Assembly (NCBI GenBank): GCA_002345575.1
Contig: DDVX01000020.1
Coordinates: forward strand, 62,001 to 126,000
Length of the DNA: 64,000 bases
Reading direction: 5' to 3'
Source of the DNA: Stutzerimonas stutzeri
GTDB lineage: Bacteria > Pseudomonadota > Gammaproteobacteria > Pseudomonadales > Pseudomonadaceae
Position 1 is the stretch's first letter. Every line of letters begins with the position of its first letter. A model generated the notes under the pieces. That model was given only the letters and a program-made list of their open reading frames with translations, did not search any database and was not told the origin of the DNA. The position numbers and the translations under genes are program-made. This document shows, one piece after another, positions 26,993-34,926 of the stretch.

Positions 26993-27022
26993 GGCCGTGG
27001 CAGGTTTGCAATCGCCACGGCC
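26993..27022 (+). promoter_or_regulatory. intercistronic hairpin before the winged-helix gene
   Basis: GGCCGTGGC (26993-27001) and GCCACGGCC (27014-27022) form a perfect 9-bp stem with a 12-base loop, starting 14 bases after the nhaD stop. It has no T tract. The ribosome site AGAGGA of the next gene begins directly at its 3' foot. It may set relative expression, through mRNA stability or translation, within an nhaD operon. Confidence 0.6.
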
Positions 27023-27034
27023 AGAGGACCAGCA

Positions 27035-27331
27035 ATGACCGCCAGCAAGACCAAAACCAGTTTCTATCGTCGTCTTTACGTCGCCTGGCTGATCGACAGC
27101 GGCACGGCCACTAGCGTCCCGGCGCTGATGGCTGCGACCGGAATGCCCAGGCGCACCGCCCAGGACACCCTGGCCGCTCTTGCCGACCTGGATATCGACT
27201 GCCGCTTCACCCAGGACGACGGCGAGCGCCATAACGCCGGCAACTACCGTATCCACGATTGGGGGGCGATCGATCGTCGCTGGATCGAGCGCAACCTGAC
27301 TCAGCTCAAGACCGTTCTCGACTACCCCTGA
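27035..27331 (+). CDS. small winged helix-turn-helix protein
   Basis: A 98-aa protein with a clear DNA-binding fold: VPALMAATGMPRRTAQDTLAALADLDIDCRF reads as helix-turn-helix followed by a wing. The C-terminal end (YRIHDWGAIDRRWIERNLTQLKTVLDYP) is conserved in Pseudomonas homologues of this kind. There is no ligand domain. It lies 55 bases after nhaD and 12 bases before the SLC13 permease, so it may act on this ion-transport cluster. That role is inferred from position only. Confidence 0.8.
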   Translation: MTASKTKTSFYRRLYVAWLIDSGTATSVPALMAATGMPRRTAQDTLAALADLDIDCRFTQDDGERHNAGNYRIHDWGAIDRRWIERNLTQLKTVLDYP

Positions 27332-27343
27332 TTACATACCCTC

Positions 27344-29173
27344 ATGAATGTCGATCTGCTGCTGGTTCTCGCCCTGCTGGCCACCTGTGTAGGCCTGTTC
27401 GTCATCAACAGGCCGCGCATGGACGTGGTTGCACTGTTGGCGATGGTTGCACTGCCACTCACCGGTATCATCAGCGTCAACGAAGCGCTGGCAGGTTTCA
27501 GCGACCCCAGTGTGGTGCTGATTGCCGCGCTGTTCGTGATCGGCAACGGCTTGGTACGCACAGGCATCGCCTACCGCCTGGGCAACTGGCTGGTGCGCTC
27601 GGCTGGCAGCAGTGAAACCCGCTTGCTGATCCTGCTGATGCTCGCCGTGGCAGGCCTGGGCTCGGTGATGAGCTCCACCGGGGTGGTGGCGATCTTCATT
27701 CCCGTGGTCCTGAGCATCGCTGCACGCATGAAGGTTTCGCCGCGCCGGCTGATGATGCCGCTGGCCTTTGCCGGGCTGATTAGTGGAATGCTCACCCTGG
27801 TGGCGACACCACCGAACATGGTGGTGCACAGCGAATTGCGTCGCGCCGGGCTGGATGGTTTCTCCTTCTTCAGCTTCGCCCCCATTGGCCTGGCGGTACT
27901 GATGCTGGGCATCGCTTACATGCTGCTGGCCCGGCGCTGGCTCGGCAGCGATATCGAGAAAAGCGCACCCGCCGAACCACGCGACACGCTGAGCATCCTC
28001 GCCCAGCGCTATCGCCTGCCCGAACGCGAGCGACGCCTACGAGTGCTGCCCGGCTCGCCCTTGGCCAACCAAGCGTTGGATGAGCTCAAGCTGCGCAGCC
28101 AGTACGGCATCAACGTGATCGCCATCGAGCGCCAACACAAGTTTCGCAAGCTGCTGATGATTGCCACCGGCAATACCGAACTGCTCGTCGGCGACGTGCT
28201 GCTGGTAGATCTGGCCAGCCCGGCCATCGCTCTGCTCGGCGCCTATCAGGAAGTCGGTGTCGAATCGCTGCAACTAAGCGACTCCTACTACGGCGACTAT
28301 TCCAACGAACTGGGTCTAGCCGAGGTAGCGCTGCCGCCTGACTCGCGGCTGCTCGGTAAAACAATCCAGCAGCTGGGCTTTCGCAGCACCTACAAGCTCA
28401 ATGTAGTGGGTGTGCGGCGCCAGCATGAGGCGCTGGACGGCGTGCTGGTGGATGAAAAGCTCAAGCCCGGTGACACCTTGCTGGTTGCCGGCAGCTGGAA
28501 GCATATCCACCGGCTGCAAGGGCTCAGCCGAGACTTTCTGGTGCTCAGTCTGCCGGCGGAAATCGATGACGTGGCCCCGGCAGCAAGCCGTGCACCTTTC
28601 GCTCTGCTGGGCCTACTGGTAATGGTTGGATTGATGGTCAGCGGCCTGGTGCCTAACGTACTGGCGGCACTGATCGGCTGCCTGGTGATGGGCCTGTTTC
28701 GCTGCATCGATATGGACAGCGCCTACAAGTCCATTCATTGGCAGAGCCTGGTGCTGATCGTCGGCATGCTGCCCTTTGCACTGGCGCTGGAGAAAACCGG
28801 CGGCATCGCGCTGGCGGTCTCGGGGCTGATCGACCTGTTCGGCGATGCCGGGCCACATGCGCTTCTGGCCTGCCTGTTCTTGCTCACCGCAGTGATCGGC
28901 TTGTTCATTTCCAATACCGCCACAGCCGTGTTGATGGCCCCGGTCGCCGTATCCATCGCAGCACAGCTGGGCGCTTCGCCCTACCCCTTTGCTATGATCG
29001 TCGCGCTCGCGGCCTCGGCAGCCTTCATGACACCGATTTCATCCCCGGTGAACACCTTAGTGCTAGGGCCGGGGCAGTACCGTTTTGGTGATTTCGTGCG
29101 CGTGGGGGTGCCATTTACGCTGCTGGTCATGCTGGTTTCGGTTGTTATGGTGCCCTGGCTGTTTCCTTTGTAA
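27344..29173 (+). CDS. SLC13-family permease with two RCK-C domains
   Basis: A 609-aa inner-membrane protein. The N-terminal block of helices (residues 1-200) contains the VMSSTGVVAIFIPVVL and LVATPPNMVVHSELR pairs. Two TrkA-C (RCK-C) ligand-binding domains follow, at about 215-290 (RRLRVLPGSPLANQALDEL) and 305-390 (EVALPPDSRLLGKTIQQLGF). A second block of helices has the matching SNTATAVLMAPVAVSIA motif. This layout is the SLC13/DASS type with cytoplasmic RCK-C insert. The transported ion is not evident; sulfate, dicarboxylate or another anion are all possible. Confidence 0.9.
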   Translation: MNVDLLLVLALLATCVGLFVINRPRMDVVALLAMVALPLTGIISVNEALAGFSDPSVVLIAALFVIGNGLVRTGIAYRLGNWLVRSAGSSETRLLILLMLAVAGLGSVMSSTGVVAIFIPVVLSIAARMKVSPRRLMMPLAFAGLISGMLTLVATPPNMVVHSELRRAGLDGFSFFSFAPIGLAVLMLGIAYMLLARRWLGSDIEKSAPAEPRDTLSILAQRYRLPERERRLRVLPGSPLANQALDELKLRSQYGINVIAIERQHKFRKLLMIATGNTELLVGDVLLVDLASPAIALLGAYQEVGVESLQLSDSYYGDYSNELGLAEVALPPDSRLLGKTIQQLGFRSTYKLNVVGVRRQHEALDGVLVDEKLKPGDTLLVAGSWKHIHRLQGLSRDFLVLSLPAEIDDVAPAASRAPFALLGLLVMVGLMVSGLVPNVLAALIGCLVMGLFRCIDMDSAYKSIHWQSLVLIVGMLPFALALEKTGGIALAVSGLIDLFGDAGPHALLACLFLLTAVIGLFISNTATAVLMAPVAVSIAAQLGASPYPFAMIVALAASAAFMTPISSPVNTLVLGPGQYRFGDFVRVGVPFTLLVMLVSVVMVPWLFPL

Positions 29174-29255
29174 GCCGCGCGCACTCAATAAAAGGTGGGA
29201 TGTCACAACGCTGTTTCTAGCGCTACTCTCCTCGTTTTACAGAACAAGAATACTC

Positions 29256-30425
29256 ATGCCTCAACGTCCTGCATTGTTTCCGGTCCTGCTGGCCGGTGCC
29301 GTCCTGCTGCTCGTAGTCCACGGTCTAGGCCGCTTTGTCTACACACCCTTGCTGCCCTGGCTGGTAGAAGATGGTCTGCTCGATATCCAGCAGGGCGCCA
29401 GCGTCGCCACCTGGAATTACCTGGGCTACCTGATCGGCGCTCTGCTCGCCGTGCGCTGGCATCGAGTCGCGCAGATCCGCCGCAGTCTGCCCTGGGCGCT
29501 GGCCCTGCATATACTCAGCACCCTGGCACAGACCCAGGCGGAATCCGCCGATGCACTTTCATTCCTGCGCCTGCTTAACGGCATCAGCAACGGGCTGGTG
29601 TTCGTCCAGGCGCCATCGCTGATTCTCGAATGGCTGGCGCGCCACCGCCGGGTTTCTTCCAGCGGGCTGGTCTATCTGGGCGTATGCGTGGGGCTAATTC
29701 TCTCCAGTCTGCTGGTCAGCCTGAGCAATGGAGTACTGCAGGGGGCCGATCGCTGGTGGCCGGCGGCGCTACTGTCCATCCCCCTGGCGTGGTGGGGGTG
29801 GCGGCAGCTGGCAAAGCTGGATATGCCGAATGAAGAGCCCGCACCGGACTCTGCCGAAAAGCCCAGCGGACGCCTGCTGGATCGCGCCAGCACGCCGCTG
29901 TTTCTCTCCTACGCTGGCGCCGGTCTGGGCTACATCCTGCCCATGACCTTCCTGCCGATGGTGGCGAGCCTGCAGGTCGAGCCCGGTGATTTCCTGGTCG
30001 GCAGTAGCTGGCTGGTGGTTGCATTCGCCGCCTTGCCTTCGCCCTGGCTATGGAACCGCCTGGGTGTACGTCTTGGAGACACCATTGCGCTGCGCCTGAG
30101 CTACGTCACGCAGCTGCTCGGCGTACTGGCAGCGCTGCTGCTACCGGGTGCCAGCGGCATTCTGCTCTGCGCAGTGTTGGTGGGCGGCACCTTCCTCGGC
30201 ACCGTCTTGCTGACCCAGCGCCTGGCGCGTGCGCTGCATCCGCACCAGGGGCCACGGTTGTCGGCAGCGCTGATCGCCCTGTATGGCCTGACGCAGCTGG
30301 CCGGGCCCTGGCTAACCGGCCTCTGGCTGAACATGGGCGGCAGCCTGCATAGTGCTTTCTGGCTCGGTGCCGGCGCACTGTTCTGGGGACTGTTCTGGAT
30401 GCTGCTGGTGCCGCGCCGCAACTGA
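29256..30425 (+). CDS. YbfB/YjiJ family MFS transporter
   Basis: A 389-aa protein with about 12 membrane helices, from ATG 29256 (MPQRPALFPVLLAGAVLLL). The first-helix motif GLGRFVYTPLLPWLVEDG and the NYLGYLIGALLA segment are characteristic of the YbfB/YjiJ branch of the major facilitator superfamily. The frame stays open upstream into the SLC13 gene, but that part is not transporter-like. The substrate is unknown. It follows the permease by 82 bases on the same strand. Confidence 0.88.
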   Translation: MPQRPALFPVLLAGAVLLLVVHGLGRFVYTPLLPWLVEDGLLDIQQGASVATWNYLGYLIGALLAVRWHRVAQIRRSLPWALALHILSTLAQTQAESADALSFLRLLNGISNGLVFVQAPSLILEWLARHRRVSSSGLVYLGVCVGLILSSLLVSLSNGVLQGADRWWPAALLSIPLAWWGWRQLAKLDMPNEEPAPDSAEKPSGRLLDRASTPLFLSYAGAGLGYILPMTFLPMVASLQVEPGDFLVGSSWLVVAFAALPSPWLWNRLGVRLGDTIALRLSYVTQLLGVLAALLLPGASGILLCAVLVGGTFLGTVLLTQRLARALHPHQGPRLSAALIALYGLTQLAGPWLTGLWLNMGGSLHSAFWLGAGALFWGLFWMLLVPRRN

Positions 30426-30469
30426 AAGCTGTGGGACAATGCGCGGGTTTTCCCGACCCGTTGAAGATC

Positions 30470-31468
30470 ATGCCCGCTCCGAAGAAACCCGCATTGTCCG
30501 CTGGAACCAAGCCCGACAGCAGCAAAGGCTCGCTACACCCGCGCAACCGTCATACCGGCCGCTACGATTTCCCGGCGCTGATTGCCGGCAGCCCGGAGCT
30601 GGCGCAGTTCGTGATTCTCAACCCCTACGGCAAGCAAAGCATCGACTTCGCCAACCCCGACGCCGTGCGCGTCTTCAACCGGGCGCTACTCAAGCAGTTC
30701 TACGGCATCGCCCACTGGGATATCCCGCCCGGTTATCTGTGCCCACCGATTCCCGGTCGCGCTGATTACCTGCATGGCCTGGCCGACCTGCTGGCAGAGG
30801 ACAATGCCGGGGAGATCCCACGCGGCGCACGCATCCATGCGCTGGACATCGGCACGGGTGCCAACTGCATTTACCCACTGATCGGCCTACGTGAATATGG
30901 CTGGCGTTTCACCGGCTCGGATATCGATGCCGTCGCGCTGGCCTCGGCGCGCACCATTGTTGCGGCAAACCAACTCGGCAAAGGCATCAGCCTGCGCCAG
31001 CAAAGCGATCCGCTACAGCTCTTCACCGGGTTGGTAGAGGCCAATGACCGCTTCGACATCAGCTTGTGCAATCCGCCCTTCCATGCCTCCCAGGCCGAGG
31101 CCAGCAGCGGCAGCCAACGCAAGTGGCGCAACCTCGGCAAGCTTGATCCCAAACGCAAGCTGCCGGCGCTCAACTTCGGCGGTCAGGCGGCCGAGCTCTG
31201 GTGCGAAGGTGGAGAAGCAGCATTTCTGAACCGCATGGCCAACGAAAGCACTAACGTGGCGCCGCAGATCTGCTGGTTCACTACTCTGGTATCAAAAGCA
31301 GGCAATGTTCAGCCACTACAACGCCGCCTGAAGAAGCTTGGCGCAGTACAGGTGCGGGTAGTGGACATGTCACAGGGCCAGAAGCGCAGCCGCTTCGTTG
31401 CCTGGACCTTTCTCGATGATGCGCAACGTGCGCAATGGCTTGCTGCATCGTGCGGCAAGCCTGCGTAA
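30470..31468 (+). CDS. rlmF: 23S rRNA (adenine-1618-N6)-methyltransferase
   Basis: SAM-dependent enzyme of 332 aa that methylates N6 of A1618 in 23S rRNA. It has the SAM site HALDIGTGANCIYPL and the catalytic NPPF motif (ISLCNPPFHAS) of N6-adenine methylases, plus the family's HPRNRHTGRYDFPALI opening. The N-terminus is basic. The ATG at 30470 fits the homologues; the frame is open slightly upstream. Identification is firm. Confidence 0.94.
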   Translation: MPAPKKPALSAGTKPDSSKGSLHPRNRHTGRYDFPALIAGSPELAQFVILNPYGKQSIDFANPDAVRVFNRALLKQFYGIAHWDIPPGYLCPPIPGRADYLHGLADLLAEDNAGEIPRGARIHALDIGTGANCIYPLIGLREYGWRFTGSDIDAVALASARTIVAANQLGKGISLRQQSDPLQLFTGLVEANDRFDISLCNPPFHASQAEASSGSQRKWRNLGKLDPKRKLPALNFGGQAAELWCEGGEAAFLNRMANESTNVAPQICWFTTLVSKAGNVQPLQRRLKKLGAVQVRVVDMSQGQKRSRFVAWTFLDDAQRAQWLAASCGKPA

Positions 31469-31590
31469 CCAGTTATTGAAAATGTAGACGAGGCAGGCAA
31501 GACGAGGGAAAACAGGCGAGGACGCGGAGTTTAGTGACCTAAATGAGCAGTCCAAGCCTGTTATTAACGAAGTATTGGCAACGTAGGTAG
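31469..31590. repeat. probable dispersed palindromic repeat after rlmF
   Basis: The core 31512-31561 is an imperfect 50-base palindrome. ACAGGC pairs with GCCTGT at the ends, GGAC with GTCC inside, and TTTAG-TGAC-CTAAA forms the tip. It is flanked by the AT-containing GTTATTGAAAATGTAGACG on the left and AACGAAGTATTGGCAACG on the right. The look is that of the intergenic repeats often found in Pseudomonas genomes, and from memory similar stretches occur elsewhere in the genus. Only one copy is in this window. Confidence 0.55.
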
Positions 31591-31593
31591 TTT

Positions 31594-31785
31594 TCAGACC
31601 ACCAGATCCCAGCGCTGGCGATCTTTTAGAGCCAGCGTCTGGATGTAACGCGGCTCGCCGTTGATCTCTTCCAGCTCGGTCATGCCGGCCAGCTCGCCCA
31701 CAACGCGATAGCGCTTGCCCACTCGCTTGTCCCGCAGGGGGTAGAGCTGGGCGATCTGTTGGGCAAGTTCAGTAAGCGTGGACAT
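31594..31785 (-). CDS. small conserved hypothetical protein, 63 aa
   Basis: Begins MSTLTELAQQIAQLYPLRDKRVGKRYRVVG and looks like a small soluble beta-rich protein. The start at 31785 has GGAG nine bases upstream. Codon use fits the neighbours, and both ends lie in intergenic DNA, which supports a real gene. I recognise no named domain. It is followed by the palindromic repeat at its 3' side. Confidence 0.75.
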   Translation of the reverse strand: MSTLTELAQQIAQLYPLRDKRVGKRYRVVGELAGMTELEEINGEPRYIQTLALKDRQRWDLVV

Positions 31786-31929
31786 CGTTCGGTACTCCAG
31801 ATGACTGCATGCCGCAGCTTTGTACAGGGCTTATATGACGATTCAGCTACAGCAAGATTCGTTCCGCCTGTTGGAGCTATCCGCAGCGAAATGATTCCGT
31901 ACGTTGTCAAAAATTGCGAAAAGCCCCGA

Positions 31930-32052
31930 TCAGCAGACACCCATCCCCAATTGCAGCAGCCCCAAGCCGCCGTGCTGCCAGCCCCACCAGGCCAGCGCTA
32001 GCAGCAACGCCAACACGGCGGTGCCTGCCAGCCATGCCCAGACGCGGCGCAT
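31930..32052 (-). CDS. 40-aa hydrophobic small protein coupled to the MFS gene
   Basis: The protein starts MRRVWAWLAGTAVLALL, continues through LALAWWGWQHGG, and ends GMGVC. It has two arginines, a single 20-residue membrane segment rich in Trp, Leu and Ala, then a short tail ending in Cys. Its ATG overlaps the MFS stop codon as TGATG, the classic arrangement for translational coupling. No separate ribosome site is needed. Codon use is GC-rich and normal. Function is unknown; a transporter-associated membrane peptide is the simplest idea. Confidence 0.55.
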   Translation of the reverse strand: MRRVWAWLAGTAVLALLLALAWWGWQHGGLGLLQLGMGVC

Positions 32053-33257
32053 CACGCTGTCTCCAAGCGCAGACGCGCCACCGGCTGTTCACGGATCGGC
32101 CAGTTCAAGGCTGCTGCCATGAAGCACAGCGCAATGGAAAGCTGCCAAACCAGGTCGTAACTACCAGTACGGTCATAGACCCAGCCGCCCAACCAGCCGC
32201 CGCAGAACGAACCGATCTGATGGAACAGGAAGACAATGCCGCCAAGCATCGACAAATTACGGACCCCAAACAGCGTGGCCACGGTGCCATTGGTCAGCGG
32301 CACTGTGGAAAGCCACAACAACCCCATGGCAATGCCGAAGCCATAGGCCGTCCACAGCGTTAGCGGTGCGAGGAAAAACGTGCTAATGACCACAGCCCGC
32401 AACAGGTAAAGCGTCGTCAGCAACTTGGGTTTCGAATACTTGCCGCCCAGCCAACCCGCCGTGTAGGTGCCGACAATATTGAACAGGCCTACCAGCGCCA
32501 GCACTGTGGTCCCTGTCGCCGCCGGCAAGCCGCGATCCACGAGATAGGCCGGCAGATGAATACCGATAAATACCACCTGAAAGCCGCAAACGAAGAAGCC
32601 CAGTGCTAGCAGACGAAAACCCGAGTGCTTCAGAGCCTCGCGCAGGGCTTCAGGCAATGACTGACGTGGACCGGTATCAGGCGCCGGCTGCCCACCGCGC
32701 AGCATCGACGCCAGCGGCACGATCAATGCCACCAGCAAGCCCAGCGCCAATAAGGCCGAAGACCAGCCAAGCCAGCCAATCAGCCCCAAAGTACCCGGCA
32801 GCATCGCAAACTGGCCGAAGGAGCCTGCAGCCGCAGCGATGCCCATCGCCATACTGCGCTTCTCCGGTGGGGCCGCCCGCCCCACCGCACCGAGAATCAC
32901 CGAGAACGAAGTACCCGACAGACCGATACCAATCAGCAATCCGGCGCTCAGCGCAAGTGATGTTGGTGTATCGGCCATCGCCATCAGCGCCAGCCCAATG
33001 GCATAGAGAATCCCGCCAACCAGTACCGCCCTAGCCACACCAAAGCGGTCTGCCAATGCCCCGGTAAAAGGCTGCGCCAGGCCCCAGATCAGATTCTGCA
33101 AGGCAATGGCGAAGGCAAACACCTCCCGCCCCCACCCGAACTCTGCGCTCATCGGCGGCAGAAACAGGCCAAAACCATGCCGCACACCCAGCGACACGGC
33201 GAGAATCAGCGAGCTGCCGAGCAGGATCCAAGTGCTATTACGCCAAGCAGAAGACAT
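32052..33257 (-). CDS. MFS transporter
   Basis: A 401-aa major facilitator protein with 12 hydrophobic segments. It opens with a short polar stretch and the first helix (STWILLGSSLILAVSLGVRHGFGLF), followed by the loop-2 motif GALADRFGVARAVLVGG. It resembles the monocarboxylate/oxalate-formate antiporter branch (FxxPxxAEFGW-type start). The ATG at 33257 has AAGGA nine bases upstream. The substrate is unknown. It overlaps the 40-aa ORF by one base. Confidence 0.88.
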   Translation of the reverse strand: MSSAWRNSTWILLGSSLILAVSLGVRHGFGLFLPPMSAEFGWGREVFAFAIALQNLIWGLAQPFTGALADRFGVARAVLVGGILYAIGLALMAMADTPTSLALSAGLLIGIGLSGTSFSVILGAVGRAAPPEKRSMAMGIAAAAGSFGQFAMLPGTLGLIGWLGWSSALLALGLLVALIVPLASMLRGGQPAPDTGPRQSLPEALREALKHSGFRLLALGFFVCGFQVVFIGIHLPAYLVDRGLPAATGTTVLALVGLFNIVGTYTAGWLGGKYSKPKLLTTLYLLRAVVISTFFLAPLTLWTAYGFGIAMGLLWLSTVPLTNGTVATLFGVRNLSMLGGIVFLFHQIGSFCGGWLGGWVYDRTGSYDLVWQLSIALCFMAAALNWPIREQPVARLRLETA

Positions 33258-33801
33258 GAAATCGTTCCTTTGAACAGGGTGACCAGTCTACTCGGGACGG
33301 ACGCCCTTTCGGCAGTCCTTCCAAGCATCTCGAACGGCGAGACGAACCTGCAAACCTTTAGCACGAATTAACTAAGCCGCACCCTTATTGACCGCAAGCC
33401 AAAATCCGCACATCACGGCACAGGGGATGTAATGCCTTTCTATACGTCTGCGATCACAAAGGAAAAACCTCAAACTTCACTCCAGCATTTGAAATTTCTC
33501 ACAGAATCAACGAAGAACACCGAAGTCACGGGATGACGCTCGCTTATCGCCCAGCCCCGTTATCACTACTGATTTGTAACGATCCAGTGGAAACCGCCGC
33601 AGCAGCAGCATCAATAATTTCTTCGTAGTCAAATTGCTGCGGAAGAACATGGCTTGCAACCTCTCACTCATACTCCGGAGCCCTTGGATGAGCCAGAACC
33701 GGATACCAATTACTCTGACGTTCGGTCAATTAATTACTGGCAGAAAAGGCGCCCCATGATCCAGAGCGAAGCCGTAACAGATGCACTGTTTAGTCGGCTT
33801 G
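33258..33801. other. 544-base intergenic region, lower GC, possible gene remnant
   Basis: No convincing gene. Base composition is more AT-rich than the surroundings. On the minus strand a short open run near 33553-33670 reads like a protein tail (VLPQQFDYEEIIDAAAAAV) but has no start codon and a stop just upstream. On the plus strand 33654-33890 is open with only a TTG start and runs into the GGDEF gene. Either could be the remnant of a decayed gene. No promoter or terminator stands out. Confidence 0.4.
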
Positions 33802-34710
33802 TCAGCCAATGCGCAACCGATGTTTCTTTATCCGGTACATCTCTCTATCCGCATGGTTTAGCAGGCTATCGGCATCCGCCCCATCCGTAGGATAACAAGC
33901 AACACCAATGCTGCAGGAAGGCATACGCATGTCGCCGAACTCAGGACCTAATGGCTCAGCCATAACCGCATGGATCTGGTCTATTTTTCGGGAAACAGCC
34001 CCTGAGTGGATCTCCGACAAAAGCACCGTAAACTCATCGCCACCCATACGAGCTGCCGTGTCGGTATCACGCAAGCAACCCTCCAGCCGTCGCGCGATCA
34101 CACAGAGAATGCGATCGCCCGCTGAATGGCCGTAGGTATCGTTGATCCCCTTGAAGTCATTGATATCCAGAAACAGCAAAGCCAGTGCGCTTTGATGGCG
34201 GCGTGCCGATCGCAGGGCCGAGTCCAGCCGGTCATTGAAAAGTGATCGGTTAGTTAACTTTGTCAGCGGATCATGATGGGCAAGGAAACGCAATTCCTCC
34301 TCGGCCTGACGCAGGGCCGTCACATCCCGCGCAACACCGATCCGCGCATTCAGCTCCCCGGACCATCGCGCCGACCACAGGATGTGTGCGACCCCTCCAT
34401 CCTTGCGAATATAGCGGTTGTGAAAATCAACATGGGGCTGAGCGTTCATGACCCGGGTAATGGAAGCCCGAGTGGCTTCCAGATCTTCAGGGTGCATATA
34501 GCTTGTGATCAATGTGCCGATCAGCTCCTCCGCGCTGTAACCAAGCAACTGCTCGCAGGCGTTACTCACGAAGACAATCCGGTTGTCCCTATCAACCAGA
34601 AAAACCGGGTCCAGCATCAGATTGATCAGCTTGGGATAAAGCAATTTCAGGTCAATGGGCATAGGCCTGCGATTCCAGTCATACATCTTGGATGGGAAAC
34701 GCGATGTCAT
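33802..34710 (-). CDS. PAS-GGDEF diguanylate cyclase
   Basis: A 302-aa soluble protein with a PAS sensor domain at about residues 25-135 (LMLDPVFLVDRDNRIVFVSNACEQLLGYSAEELIG, given as a range here) and a GGDEF domain at 140-300. The catalytic motif GGDEF is intact at 223-227. The product-inhibition site RxxD is present as RDTD at 214-217, five residues before it. It should make cyclic di-GMP from GTP. No membrane segment is seen. The start is uncertain: ATGs at 34710, 34686 and 34662 are all in frame, none with a good ribosome site. It stands alone. Confidence 0.92.
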   Translation of the reverse strand: MTSRFPSKMYDWNRRPMPIDLKLLYPKLINLMLDPVFLVDRDNRIVFVSNACEQLLGYSAEELIGTLITSYMHPEDLEATRASITRVMNAQPHVDFHNRYIRKDGGVAHILWSARWSGELNARIGVARDVTALRQAEEELRFLAHHDPLTKLTNRSLFNDRLDSALRSARRHQSALALLFLDINDFKGINDTYGHSAGDRILCVIARRLEGCLRDTDTAARMGGDEFTVLLSEIHSGAVSRKIDQIHAVMAEPLGPEFGDMRMPSCSIGVACYPTDGADADSLLNHADREMYRIKKHRLRIG

Positions 34711-34926
34711 ATAACGATCACCCGATCAACGAATTGATGCTGGCAAGAAAACTCGACTCTCGCAAGTTTCTTCTGTGGACGTGCAGGTACTTCAGCTCCC
34801 CTTTCAAGGAAACTATCCCCGCTTCGCGAGACAGATGCGTATTTCCTACCCTCCGCAAGCTGCAGAACAACACGACAACAACCGGTAGACTAAGCCGCTT
34901 CTCCACTGCCGCCGTGAACACTTGCC

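Noticed and set aside
33654..33890. 78-codon plus-strand ORF beside the diguanylate cyclase
   Set aside because: It starts only with TTG, has no ribosome site and runs into the GGDEF coding region. At best it is a remnant.
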